Source: an uncultured Eubacteriales bacterium (GTDB lineage Bacteria; Bacillota; Clostridia; Oscillospirales; UMGS1783). Taken from it: a stretch of DNA of 64,000 nt. Under the pieces are notes generated by a model. That model searched no databases. It saw only the letters and a program-made list of their open reading frames with translations, and was not told the origin of the DNA. The DNA is taken from NCBI GenBank assembly GCA_934456365.1, contig CAKSHC010000007.1, positions 27,783-91,782 on the forward strand, read 5' to 3'. Made by a program: the position numbers and the translations under genes. Positions 8,870-16,990 of this stretch are shown piece after piece (position 1 is the first letter of the stretch; each line of letters begins with the position of its first letter).

Positions 8870-8901
8870 GGGAGAGGCGCTGCCTCTCCCTTGTCGTTTT
8901 G
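8870..8901 (+). terminator. Hairpin terminator after pnp
   Basis: GGGAGAGGC (8870-8878), loop GCT, GCCTCTCCC (8882-8890), followed by the interrupted T tract TTGTCGTTTT, so it may be leaky into the M16 peptidase gene. Confidence 0.65.
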
Positions 8902-8910
8902 TGAGGGTTT

Positions 8911-10167
8911 ATGAAAACTGTTTTGGAAAACGGAGTCACCGTTATCGCCTCCCGCCGCCCCTCCACCCGTGCGGTGAGCGTGGGGATCTGGGTGCGCGGC
9001 GGATCGGCCGCCGACCCGCCGGAGCTTTCCGGCATTGCGCATTTTTGCGAGCACATGGCCTTCAAGGCCACGAAAAAACGCTCGGCCGCCGCTCTCTCCG
9101 AGGCCTTCGATGCCATGGGCGGCTGTGTGAACGCCTATACGGCCAAGCTCCACACCTGCTATTACTGCAAAACGCTCGAAAAGCATCTGGCCCAGGCGCT
9201 CTCGCTTTTGGCCGAGATGCTGCTGGAGCCCGCCTATGAGGAAAAAGAGGTGGAAACCGAGCGCAAGGTGATCCTGGAGGAGATCGCCATGGTGGAGGAC
9301 AGTCCCGACGATCTGGTCAACGCCCGCCTGTGCGAGGGCGTGTGGCGCGGCAGCGTGCTCGGGCGCGAGATTCTGGGCACCGCGGAGAGCGTGTCGCGTA
9401 TCGGCTCGAAGGAGCTGTGCGCGTCGGCTGAGCGGATGGTCGTGGGAAAAAATTTGGTGGTGGTGGCTGCCGGCTGCCTCGACGAGGCCGCCTTTTCGGA
9501 GGATTGCCGCCGCCTCTTCGGAAAAATCCGCGCGGGCGAGCGCGCCGCCGACCTGGAAAACGGCAGCAGCGAGCGGGTGGCGCTCTATCAGAAAAAGGAG
9601 ATCGAGCAGCTCCATCTTTGCCTGGGCTTCCCCTCCTATCCGATGTTCGACGAGCGCCGCTATGCGCTCTCGGTGCTTTCGCTCTTAACGGGCGGCACCA
9701 TGTCTTCCCGGCTTTTTCGCGCCGTGCGGGAGGAGGCCGGGCTGGCCTATCAGGTGCAGTCGTATCTTTCGCCGTATCTGCACACGGGGCTTTTCTGCAT
9801 CTATGCGGCGCTTTCGCCCGATCGGCTGCGCGAGTGCCTTTCCCTTCTGAAAAGCGAGCTGGAAAAGATCCGGGAATCCGGCTTTTCCGAAGAAGAGATC
9901 CGCCGCGCCAAGGATCAGCTCATCAGCGCTACCATCTTAGACGGCGAAGGGCCGGAAGCCGCCATGAAGCTTTTGGCGAAAAACGCCCTTTATGAAAAAG
10001 GCGAGCGGGAGCTCGACGCGGTGCTTGAGCGCATCGAAGCCGTCCGGGGCGAGGAGGTTTTTGCCCTTTCCCGGGAGCTTTTCGACCCGGCAAAGCTCTC
10101 GATCTCGCTGGTCGGGCCGTTTGACGGGGATGTTCTGCGCCTGCGCGAGGAGATTTTCGGGGCATAA
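8911..10167 (+). CDS. M16 family zinc metallopeptidase (MlpA/YmxG-like)
   Basis: 418-residue peptidase related to mitochondrial processing peptidase beta. The inverted zinc motif HFCEH (His44, Glu47, His48) is intact, and the downstream helix ETERKVILEEIAMVEDSPDD supplies the further glutamate ligand. The C-terminal half is the inactive M16 repeat with LSVLSLLTGGTMSSRLFRAVREEAGLAYQV. No signal peptide is visible. In Bacillus the mlpA peptidase also lies just downstream of pnp. Its stop shares one base with an ATG of the next frame. The natural substrate is unknown. Confidence 0.93.
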   Translation: MKTVLENGVTVIASRRPSTRAVSVGIWVRGGSAADPPELSGIAHFCEHMAFKATKKRSAAALSEAFDAMGGCVNAYTAKLHTCYYCKTLEKHLAQALSLLAEMLLEPAYEEKEVETERKVILEEIAMVEDSPDDLVNARLCEGVWRGSVLGREILGTAESVSRIGSKELCASAERMVVGKNLVVVAAGCLDEAAFSEDCRRLFGKIRAGERAADLENGSSERVALYQKKEIEQLHLCLGFPSYPMFDERRYALSVLSLLTGGTMSSRLFRAVREEAGLAYQVQSYLSPYLHTGLFCIYAALSPDRLRECLSLLKSELEKIRESGFSEEEIRRAKDQLISATILDGEGPEAAMKLLAKNALYEKGERELDAVLERIEAVRGEEVFALSRELFDPAKLSISLVGPFDGDVLRLREEIFGA

Positions 10168-10211
10168 TGCAAGGGGGAGCGAATACCTTGAAGGTAGAGG
10201 AGGTGTCGCTC

Positions 10212-11369
10212 TTGAAACGAATTTTTGCCCTGTTTCTGGCTTTTTCCCTGCTGCTTTTCCCGGTCCTTGCCGCCGATGACGCCGACACGACCGATGTCGC
10301 CGGCCCGGCCTTCACGGTTTCGGCCAAATCCGCGCTTTTGATGGAGGCCGATACCGGCACCGTGCTCTTTGCGCAAAACGAGCACGAAGCCCTGCCGCCC
10401 GCCTCGGTGACCAAGGTGATGAGCCTTCTTCTGGTCTACGAGGCGCTTGAGGACGGTCGCATCCGCAAGGAGGATCTGGTGTCGGTCAGCGAAACGGCCG
10501 CCGCCAAGGGCGGGAGCCAGGTCTACCTCTCTCCGGGCGAGGAGATGAGCGTGGATGAGCTGATCAAATGCGTGGCCGTGGCCTCGGCCAACGACGCCGT
10601 GACCGCGCTGGCCGAGCTGGTCGCGGGCAGCGAGGAGGCCTTTGTCGTCTGCATGAACGAGCGGGCCGCCGCGCTGGGACTGGCCGATACCAGCTTTGTC
10701 AACTGCACCGGCCTCGACGACGACGGAACCAACCTCACCTCGGCGGCGGATATCGCCGTGCTCTCCCGCGCGCTGATGGCCCATGAGGATATTTTCCAGT
10801 ATACCACCATCTGGATGGACAGCATCCGCAACGGCGCCTTCGGCCTGACCAACACCAACCGGCTGGTGCGCTTTTATTCCGGCACCAACGGGCTCAAAAC
10901 CGGCTCCACCTCCCGGGCGGGCTTCTGCATCAGCGCCACCGCCAAGCGCGACGGGATGCAGCTGATCGCCGTGATCATGGGCGCCGAAACCTCGGCCGGA
11001 CGCAACGAACAGGCCAAAAAGCTGCTGGATTATGGCTTTGCCAATTTCTCGGTGGCGCATCTGCCCCGGGTGACCGGGCTGGAGCCGGTGGCGGTGTCCG
11101 GTGGGGAGGAGGCCTTTGTCGAGCCGCTGATGCGGGAGGAAGAGGTCGTTTTGCTGCTGGGAAAGGGCGAAAGCAGCAGTGTGACCACAAAAATCACATT
11201 AGAAAGCGCTCTGGAGGCCCCGGTGGAGCAGGGGCAAACGATCGGCCGGATCGACTACTACTGTAAGGACCAGAAGGTGCATTCGGTGGCGCTGGTGGCT
11301 GCCGCGCCGGTCGCGCGGGTCACCTTCGGCTTTGCCTTTACCCGAAGCCTGCACACGATTTTGCTATAG
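10212..11369 (+). CDS. Secreted D-alanyl-D-alanine carboxypeptidase (penicillin-binding protein, S11)
   Basis: Trims the terminal D-Ala of peptidoglycan pentapeptides outside the membrane. The serine-enzyme motifs are all present: SVTK (Ser65-Lys68), SAN (Ser125-Asn127) and KTG (229-231). A Sec signal peptide MKRIFALFLAFSLLLFPVLA opens the protein. I chose the TTG at 10212 because AGAGGAGGT lies 8 bases upstream and it places the basic n-region directly before the hydrophobic core. An ATG at 10167, overlapping the M16 stop, would add 15 residues and lacks such an SD. The C-terminal part resembles the PBP5 C-domain, but no clear amphipathic anchor helix is seen. Confidence 0.93.
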   Translation: MKRIFALFLAFSLLLFPVLAADDADTTDVAGPAFTVSAKSALLMEADTGTVLFAQNEHEALPPASVTKVMSLLLVYEALEDGRIRKEDLVSVSETAAAKGGSQVYLSPGEEMSVDELIKCVAVASANDAVTALAELVAGSEEAFVVCMNERAAALGLADTSFVNCTGLDDDGTNLTSAADIAVLSRALMAHEDIFQYTTIWMDSIRNGAFGLTNTNRLVRFYSGTNGLKTGSTSRAGFCISATAKRDGMQLIAVIMGAETSAGRNEQAKKLLDYGFANFSVAHLPRVTGLEPVAVSGGEEAFVEPLMREEEVVLLLGKGESSSVTTKITLESALEAPVEQGQTIGRIDYYCKDQKVHSVALVAAAPVARVTFGFAFTRSLHTILL

Positions 11370-11380
11370 GAGAAAAAGGA

Positions 11381-11971
11381 ATGGACGCGGAAAAAATCAA
11401 GAGGCAGCTGCAGTTTCTGCTGGAAACGGATCGGATGAAAAACATCGAGCGCCGCAACCTCATCGCCGACGGCTCCCGCCGGGAAAACGACGCCGAGCAT
11501 AGCTGGCACCTGGCGCTGTTTGCTTTGGTTCTGGCCGAATATGCCCCGGCGCAAACGGATGTCAATCGGGCGATCCGCATGGCGGTGGTCCACGACCTCG
11601 TAGAGGTCTACGCGGGCGATACCTTCTGCTACGACAAGGCCGCCGCGGCGGATAAAAAGGAGCGCGAGGAGGCCGCCGCCCGGCGGCTGTTCGGAGCCCT
11701 TCCTGCCGGGCAGGGGAGCGAGCTGGAAGCGCTCTGGCGGGAGTTTGACGAGGAATCCACCCCCGACGCCCGCTATGCCGCCGCCTGCGACCGGCTCCAG
11801 CCGCTTTTGCTCAATTACAAAACCCAAGGCCATACCTGGCACCTGACGGAGGTCCATGCGGCGGATGTTTACGAGCGGCTGCGCCCGGTGCGCGAGGGAA
11901 TGCCCGCGCTTTGGGATGTGGTGGAATTTGTGGTGAAAGACAGCGTGGCGCGCGGCTGGCTGCGCCCCTGA
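11381..11971 (+). CDS. HD-domain phosphohydrolase (YfbR/HDDC2-like)
   Basis: 196-residue HD hydrolase. Likely metal ligands are His40 in DAEHSWHLA, His71-Asp72 in AVVHDLVEVYAGD and the Asp of AAACDRLQP. This motif pattern matches the COG1896 family, which includes 5'-deoxynucleotidases, so removal of phosphate from deoxynucleoside monophosphates is plausible but not proven. It starts 11 bases after the carboxypeptidase stop with GGAG upstream, suggesting co-transcription. The protein is cytoplasmic. Confidence 0.88.
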   Translation: MDAEKIKRQLQFLLETDRMKNIERRNLIADGSRRENDAEHSWHLALFALVLAEYAPAQTDVNRAIRMAVVHDLVEVYAGDTFCYDKAAAADKKEREEAAARRLFGALPAGQGSELEALWREFDEESTPDARYAAACDRLQPLLLNYKTQGHTWHLTEVHAADVYERLRPVREGMPALWDVVEFVVKDSVARGWLRP

Positions 11972-11981
11972 CGGGCAAAAT

Positions 11982-12010
11982 TTGACAAAACGGAAAAAAA
12001 GGTGTATACT
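11982..12010 (+). promoter_or_regulatory. Promoter of the zinc-ribbon membrane protein gene
   Basis: TTGACA (11982-11987), 17-base spacer, TATACT (12005-12010), in an A-rich stretch right after the HD hydrolase stop. Confidence 0.85.
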
Positions 12011-12044
12011 ACGGGCATCTTTTTGAAAAAGGAGATGGATTCTT

Positions 12045-12569
12045 ATGTATTGTGAAAAATGCGGAGCCCCGCTGCAGGGCAACGAGGCCTTCTGCGCCGC
12101 CTGCGGCGCCCGCGTCGAAGCGGCTCCTGAAGCCGAAGCCGCGGCTGCGGCTCCGATCCCCGAGCCGGAAAAGGTTGTGGAGCAAACGGCGGCCGAGCCC
12201 AAGCCGGTGCGCGGCGGAAAGGCCTTTTCCATCATCGGAAAAATTCTGGGCATCACCGGGCTGGTGCTCGCCTGCATTCTGGGGCTGCTGGGGATCGTTT
12301 ATCCCATCCTTGCTCTGGCCGCTTTGCAGGCAACCGCCGGGGCGAGCGCGGCTTTTGCGGCCATCGGCTTTGCGATGCTGGCGTATGAGCTGCTGATCTG
12401 CCTGCCCTGCTGCATCGTGTCGACTTGCTTTGCCAAGAAGTTCCCGGCTGGGGACGCGCGCGGAAATTTCCGCAGCGTGGCCAAGGCCGGATTGATTGTG
12501 ACGATCGTGACCAGCGCTCTGACCTTCTTCCTTTCGATCGTTGCTGTGGTCGCCGTGGCGGCTCTCTAA
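12045..12569 (+). CDS. Zinc-ribbon membrane protein of unknown function
   Basis: 174 residues. The N-terminus is a zinc ribbon (MYCEKCGAPLQGNEAFCAACGARV; Cys3, Cys6, Cys17, Cys20), followed by an Ala/Glu/Pro-rich linker of about 35 residues. Two or three hydrophobic helices follow (ILGITGLVLACILGLLGIVYPIL; IGFAMLAYELLICLPCCIV; IVTSALTFFLSIVAVVAV). The architecture resembles the DUF4190-type zinc-ribbon membrane proteins common in Clostridia. SD AAGGAG precedes the ATG. A near-consensus promoter lies just upstream. No function can be given. Confidence 0.8.
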   Translation: MYCEKCGAPLQGNEAFCAACGARVEAAPEAEAAAAAPIPEPEKVVEQTAAEPKPVRGGKAFSIIGKILGITGLVLACILGLLGIVYPILALAALQATAGASAAFAAIGFAMLAYELLICLPCCIVSTCFAKKFPAGDARGNFRSVAKAGLIVTIVTSALTFFLSIVAVVAVAAL

Positions 12570-13491
12570 ACTATCGAAATCGAGGAACGGATTTACGCGA
12601 AAGAAAAGAATCGCGGCGCTCTTGCTTTGCGCCGCCCTGTTGCTTGCCATCGGAAATTTTCCGGTGCGCGCCTACGACTGCAGCGGGATCGCCAACCGCC
12701 TGGACGAGATCCGGGCGGAACTGAAAGCAAACTTCCCGGACGGGGTGTTTTCCAACGGAAACCTCCCGGTCGCGGGCGATCGGATGGATTGGAACATCAG
12801 CCTTTATGCCATTGTTTCGGCAAAGTTCGGCGAAAACTGGAGCGGCCTGGCGTCCAACGCCTGGGGCTGCGCCGCTTTCGCAAAGTATGTGGCGGTTCGC
12901 CTGTACGGCGACTGCAAGAATCTCGACGAGCGCATCGCCGGCCCGGCCGACGTGCGCGAGAGCTACGATTCGCTCCGCATGGGCGACCTGCTCATCACGG
13001 AATATCCGCATTGGATGATCTACCTCTCGCACGACGAAACGGGCGTCACCGTGCTCGACTGCAACGGCAGCGGCGATCAGCGGATCGACTACAGCCGTAA
13101 GTACGACTACACGAACGATATCCTGACGGGCGACCTGACGGTTTGGCAGTCTCCCCGCTGGAACGAGATCAACCTTCTCTACGGCGATCGAGATAAGGAA
13201 AAGGTGGTGTTGAGCGCTGACGAGCTTGCGGCGGCTGAGGTTGCTTTGCCCCGCGCTCTGAGCCACGACACCCCGGAAGACCCGGCAGCCGCCGCCTCTC
13301 CGACCGGCATGGTCGGGCTTGCCAAGGCCGATCTGGCGCTTTTTGTGGTGCATCGCGGGGAAACGGAGGTCAACCCCACCGTCCCCACCTGGATTCTCGG
13401 AACGGTGCTGGACGTGGCGGCTCTGGTTTGGATTTTACTGATCGTGTGGCGCGGCAAGAAAAAGAAGCAGTTAAAAACAGGAGCTTCCTGA
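12541..13491 (+). CDS. Membrane-anchored NlpC/P60- or CHAP-like extracellular protein; start uncertain
   Basis: The protein has a signal peptide (RKKRIAALLLCAALLLAIGNFPVRA), an exported domain and a C-terminal transmembrane helix (WILGTVLDVAALVWILLIVW) followed by basic residues. The middle looks like a papain-fold amidase: a Cys in ASNAWGCAAFAKYVAVRLYG, MGDLLIT, and His in PHWMIYLSHDETGVTVLDCNGSG. A cell-wall amidase role is inference. The start is odd. An SD-like GAGGAACGG lies at 12582-12590, but no ATG, GTG or TTG follows in frame before the signal peptide. The only upstream in-frame start is TTG at 12541, inside the previous gene and without an SD. Confidence 0.7.
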   Translation: MLWSPWRLSKLSKSRNGFTRKKRIAALLLCAALLLAIGNFPVRAYDCSGIANRLDEIRAELKANFPDGVFSNGNLPVAGDRMDWNISLYAIVSAKFGENWSGLASNAWGCAAFAKYVAVRLYGDCKNLDERIAGPADVRESYDSLRMGDLLITEYPHWMIYLSHDETGVTVLDCNGSGDQRIDYSRKYDYTNDILTGDLTVWQSPRWNEINLLYGDRDKEKVVLSADELAAAEVALPRALSHDTPEDPAAAASPTGMVGLAKADLALFVVHRGETEVNPTVPTWILGTVLDVAALVWILLIVWRGKKKKQLKTGAS

Positions 13492-13511
13492 GGGAAGCTC
13501 CTGTTTTTTAT
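13476..13511. terminator. Bidirectional intrinsic terminator
   Basis: Perfect 13-base stem AACAGGAGCTTCC (13476-13488) / GGAAGCTCCTGTT (13493-13505) with T-runs on both strands. It serves the NlpC-like gene and the convergent M20 peptidase gene; the plus-strand stop codon lies in the loop. Confidence 0.9.
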
Positions 13512-14935
13512 TTTTGCGCCCGGATGAGGTTTTTATAGAAGCGCACCGCGCCGGGCAGCGCCGCGGCCTCCACGTTTTCGTTGATCCCGTGCATCCCCTT
13601 CATCTGCTCCGGCCCGTAAACGACCGGGGCAAAGCGCAGGCAGCTTTTGCAGACCGGCTGATAAAACTGCGCGTCGGTCGCGCCGGTCATCACATAAGGG
13701 CTGCTCGGCAGCCCGGGGAAGGTTTCCTCAATGACCTGCGCAAAGAGCCGGTAGGCTTCGCCGTGGATATCGGCGGGCGGGGTGAAGTCGTTCCGATGGT
13801 GCACCTCCATGGAAAGCCCGTGCCGGGCCGCCTTCTTCTCCAGAAGCTCCAGGCTCTCCGCCGCCCCCTGATGGGGAATGAAGCGCAGGTTGGCGCCCAG
13901 CGTGGCCTCCTGCGGCAAAACGTTGAACGCGTCGGACCCGGACTGCTTGGTGAAGGCGATGGTGGTTTGCAGCATGGCGCCCGCCTGTGCGCTCAGCCGG
14001 GGCAGCAAAAGCAAAAGAAGCGGCCGAAAGAGCCACAGATTTCCGAAAACAAATTTCAGCCCAAACGAAGCATAGGGCGCCAGCGCCCGAAACATGGCCG
14101 CCACCTCGCGGGGGAGGCGCCGCCGGAAGGGCGAGCGGTGCTCCATTTCGTGCACAAAATCGGCCAGCCGGGCAATGGGCGTGTTTTTCCCGGGCGCGCT
14201 GGCGTGGCCGCCCTGGCTTTTCGCCCGGAAGGTCACATCGGCCTTCCCCTTTTCAAACACCCCCACCATGGCAAAGTTGCCGTGGATCCCGGCGATGGGA
14301 TCGCGGATGATGGCGCCGCCCTCGTCGCAGACCAAAAAGAGCTCCACCCCGCGCCGCTGAAGCTCGGCCACCAGCTTGGGCGCGCCGTCGCCCGCCCATT
14401 CCTCGGTGCAGGAGGAGGAAAGGTAAACATCCTGCGGCGGCACAAAGCCTTCCCGCAGCAGCTGCTCGGCTGCCTCGAAAAAGGCCATCAGCGAGCATTT
14501 GGTGTCGGCTGCGCCGCGCCCCCACACCTTTCCCTCGGCGATCTCGCCGGAGAAGGGCGGGTGCGCCCAGTCGCCCTCGGCGGGCACAACGTCCTGATGG
14601 CTCATCAGCAGAATGGGCCGGTCATGGCGCTCGCCCGGCCAAAAGAAGAGCAGGTTCCCGTCGATCTCGGTTTTCTCCAGCCGGGAGAAAACGAGCGGGA
14701 AAAGCTGCGCCAGACGGGCATGAAAGGCCTGGAATTTTGAGGGATCGTCGCCGCCCGGGTGGGAGGTGGTGTCGCATTGGATCATGGCCGAAAGCTTCTC
14801 GGCCAAAGGCCGCGTTTCCTCTTCGGATTCCGAAGGGGAGTAGGCGGAGGTGAGGGAAGGCAGGCAAAGCGTGCGGATCAGCGCAATCAGCAGCAAAAGT
14901 GCCAGCGCGCCCGGGATCAGCCAGAGAAAGCTCAT
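13508..14935 (-). CDS. M20 family metallopeptidase with N-terminal membrane anchor
   Basis: 475-residue dizinc peptidase/amidohydrolase of the M20 (carboxypeptidase S / PM20D1-like) group. Motifs in order: LLMSHQDVVP, VWGRGAADTKCSLMAF, SSSCTEEWAGDGA (catalytic Glu pair), FLVCDEGGA, GGHASAPGKNTPIARL and the C-terminal GINENVEAAAL metal ligand. The N-terminus is a single hydrophobic helix (FLWLIPGALALLLLIALI) without a clear cleavage site, so it is probably membrane-tethered. Its ATG overlaps the stop of the upstream membrane protein (ATGA), making a three-gene operon with two membrane proteins. The substrate could be a dipeptide or N-acyl amino acid. Confidence 0.9.
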   Translation of the reverse strand: MSFLWLIPGALALLLLIALIRTLCLPSLTSAYSPSESEEETRPLAEKLSAMIQCDTTSHPGGDDPSKFQAFHARLAQLFPLVFSRLEKTEIDGNLLFFWPGERHDRPILLMSHQDVVPAEGDWAHPPFSGEIAEGKVWGRGAADTKCSLMAFFEAAEQLLREGFVPPQDVYLSSSCTEEWAGDGAPKLVAELQRRGVELFLVCDEGGAIIRDPIAGIHGNFAMVGVFEKGKADVTFRAKSQGGHASAPGKNTPIARLADFVHEMEHRSPFRRRLPREVAAMFRALAPYASFGLKFVFGNLWLFRPLLLLLLPRLSAQAGAMLQTTIAFTKQSGSDAFNVLPQEATLGANLRFIPHQGAAESLELLEKKAARHGLSMEVHHRNDFTPPADIHGEAYRLFAQVIEETFPGLPSSPYVMTGATDAQFYQPVCKSCLRFAPVVYGPEQMKGMHGINENVEAAALPGAVRFYKNLIRAQK

Positions 14936-15612
14936 GATTTTTTCTCCTTTTTATAGAAGAAGTAGGCCACCCCGATCGCCAGCGCGCCCGAGGGGAGGAT
15001 CATAAAGCTGGTCGAGCCGGTCAGCGAGGGCACCAGCACGAAAAGCACGCTCATCAGAAGCAGAGGCCAAACGGCCACCCGGATGTTTTTCCGGTAATAT
15101 TGATAGGCCATCGCGCCGAAGAGCGCCGGCACCACGCAGTCAAACGCCGGAGCCAGCACCGGCGACTGCAGAAGCGGGCTCAGCGGCGCGAGCAGCGCCA
15201 CGCCGAGCGCCAGCACCAGGATGGTGACCAGCGAGGAGGTGGCGATGGAAAGGGTGGAAATGATCTCGTTTTCCCGCGTCCCGGTTTTCACCCCCACCAG
15301 ATCGCGCGCCGTCACGGCGCAGGGGATCTTCATATTGATCAGGTTGCCGGTGATAAAGGCCAGATACCCGCCGCCCGAGCCGAGCATGGGGGTATACACC
15401 AGAAATTCGGCTACCGAGCTGAGCATCCAGATCAGCCCGACCGATAAAAAGCCCCGCCCCGTCGCGCCGAGATCGGGATAGGCGCCGAGGAAGCGGCCGA
15501 TCAGGAAGGGCGCGCCGATGAGCAGCACCAGTGCGATCAGGCTGGCCGCCCGGCCGATGAGATGTGTGGTTTTGATGTAGCGGTCCCAGTTGAGATTGTT
15601 TTTGTTTTCCAT
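14932..15612 (-). CDS. Integral membrane protein in the M20 peptidase operon
   Basis: 226 residues with about six hydrophobic helices, for example ASLIALVLLIGAPFLIGRFLG and IATSSLVTILVLALGVALLAPL. A conserved-looking cytosolic segment GVKTGTRENEIISTLSIA lies between them. I do not recognise the family by name. The ATG at 15612 follows AGGAGGGGATTTCC; a longer frame upstream has no SD. It overlaps the peptidase gene and lies 13 bases after the stop of the DUF5058-like gene, so the three are probably one unit. The two membrane proteins may form a transporter feeding the peptidase, which is inference. Confidence 0.78.
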   Translation of the reverse strand: MENKNNLNWDRYIKTTHLIGRAASLIALVLLIGAPFLIGRFLGAYPDLGATGRGFLSVGLIWMLSSVAEFLVYTPMLGSGGGYLAFITGNLINMKIPCAVTARDLVGVKTGTRENEIISTLSIATSSLVTILVLALGVALLAPLSPLLQSPVLAPAFDCVVPALFGAMAYQYYRKNIRVAVWPLLLMSVLFVLVPSLTGSTSFMILPSGALAIGVAYFFYKKEKKS

Positions 15613-15625
15613 GGAAATCCCCTCC

Positions 15626-16375
15626 TTACACCAGTTTGACAAGCACAGCCGCCGCCATGCCTAAAATCATGCTGCCAGCCACCGAAAAGCTCTCCACCCA
15701 GGCGCATTTTTTGTGCGAAGCGATCCAGAGGAAGAGCGCCATCGCCCCGGCCGATACCGCCGCCACGAAAAGCGGAAGCCAGCTGCCGCGGAAGGTGAAA
15801 AGCCCCTGCCCCGACACGAAGGAGCCGATGTAGCTTCCGATGTAGGCGCTGACCAGACCGATGAACATGGCCGTCATGGCCGAATCACCGAAGCCTCCGC
15901 CGGCGCCGCTCCCTTCCTTTGCGCCGAGCTTTTTGGTGTAGCGCTTATTGAAAAAGAGGGAAAGCACCATCCCCCAGATGATGCAGACGCTCATCAGAAG
16001 CGCGATGGTCACAAAGCCCTGCGCCGTCATTTCCGAGGCCGAAAGCGAGCTCATCCCCACCTGCTCGGCCGCCGCCTGCGCCACCTGGGTCTCGTAGTGC
16101 AGCGCTCCGATCACCGAAAGACGCAGCCACGGCCAGGGGATGCCCAGGCTCCCCGAAAGGGCGATCACCCCCAAAAGGATGCCGATGCTGGGCAGCACCG
16201 AAAAGGTGGCGCTGGACACGATCACCCGCTTCATCTTGCCGGGATCGATCCCGCAGGCCTTCCCGGCACGCCAGGCGCGCACCAGAAACACCACGCACAC
16301 CGCCGCCACAAAGGCCACGATGCCGCCGCAGATCAGAAAAAGAGTCGGACTGTTGAGAGCGGTCAGAATGGACAT
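15626..16375 (-). CDS. DUF5058-like membrane protein, first gene of the M20 peptidase operon
   Basis: 249 residues, six or so membrane helices. The segment SVLPSIGILLGVIALSGSLGIPWPWLRLSVIGALHYE resembles what I recall of the DUF5058 family, a clostridial membrane family of unknown role. The start at 16375 has AAAGGAGAA about 6 bases upstream. A Gly-rich cytoplasmic loop (LGAKEGSGAGGGFGDSAM) separates the two helix groups. With the next gene it makes a pair of membrane proteins upstream of an M20 peptidase. Family assignment is from memory of sequence character. Confidence 0.7.
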   Translation of the reverse strand: MSILTALNSPTLFLICGGIVAFVAAVCVVFLVRAWRAGKACGIDPGKMKRVIVSSATFSVLPSIGILLGVIALSGSLGIPWPWLRLSVIGALHYETQVAQAAAEQVGMSSLSASEMTAQGFVTIALLMSVCIIWGMVLSLFFNKRYTKKLGAKEGSGAGGGFGDSAMTAMFIGLVSAYIGSYIGSFVSGQGLFTFRGSWLPLFVAAVSAGAMALFLWIASHKKCAWVESFSVAGSMILGMAAAVLVKLV

Positions 16376-16395
16376 ATAAATTCTCCTTTGCGAAA

Positions 16396-16424
16396 GGGGA
16401 GGGCACAGAGCCCGTCCCCGAATT
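16396..16424 (-). terminator. Imperfect hairpin between the PH/GRAM-like gene and the M20 operon
   Basis: On the minus strand GGGGACGGGC-loop-GCCCTCCCC is followed by TTTCGC. It may be a weak terminator of the upstream gene or part of the operon leader. Confidence 0.4.
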
Positions 16425-16439
16425 TTTGAGCAAGAAACG

Positions 16440-16931
16440 TTACAGAATCCAGTTCTTTTCGCGAAGCGCCTCGCGGACTGCGGCGGGATTTTCTGCGCGC
16501 ATCCAAAATTCCCGGTCGTCTTTCGTGGAAATCTCGAGGCGATACTCGTCAAAGCGGATCCCGGCAATCTCCGATAAAGGAATTTCCGCGCAATAGCGAA
16601 ACTTTCCCTCCAGACAGGCAACCACAATGCCGCGGTCGGTGAAGTAGATGCGCCCGCTTCGCACCCGGTCGGCCCCCTCAAAATTGCCGATGATTTTCAG
16701 GAAAATCGGCCCCGGGATCCGGGCTTCGATTTTGGCGTAGCGCGCTTCCTCCCGCCGCATCAGCAGAAGGAGGACGCCGTATAAAGCCCCTGTGGCGAAA
16801 AGAAAAATCACCAGCGAGAGAAGAAGATCGCCCGAGCCGACGAGTAGCAGCGTTGCGAGATAGGAAGCGCCGCCGCAGACCGCGCCGAAAAAGACACTGA
16901 GCCATCCAAGGGCTTGCCGATGCTGCTGCAT
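16440..16931 (-). CDS. Two-helix membrane protein with a C-terminal PH/GRAM-like domain
   Basis: 163 residues. Two N-terminal hydrophobic helices (LSVFFGAVCGGASYLATLLLV; LLLSLVIFLFATGALYGVLLLL) are followed by a soluble domain. There, GRIYFTDRGIVVACLEGKFRYCAEIPLSEIAGIRFDEYRLEIST has the strand pattern of bacterial PH/GRAM-like modules. The start at 16931 has GGAGGG shortly upstream. Function unknown. It is separated from both neighbours by hairpins and is probably its own unit. Confidence 0.65.
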   Translation of the reverse strand: MQQHRQALGWLSVFFGAVCGGASYLATLLLVGSGDLLLSLVIFLFATGALYGVLLLLMRREEARYAKIEARIPGPIFLKIIGNFEGADRVRSGRIYFTDRGIVVACLEGKFRYCAEIPLSEIAGIRFDEYRLEISTKDDREFWMRAENPAAVREALREKNWIL

Positions 16932-16946
16932 AGACCCTCCTTTTGC

Positions 16947-16976
16947 AAAAAAGGGGCACTTCTCCGGAAGTGCCCC
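16947..16976 (-). terminator. Terminator of the FAD oxidoreductase gene
   Basis: GGGGCACTTC / GAAGTGCCCC stem with a short loop; on the minus strand it is followed by TTTTTT. Confidence 0.85.
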
Positions 16977-16990
16977 CTTTGGCTTTGGAT

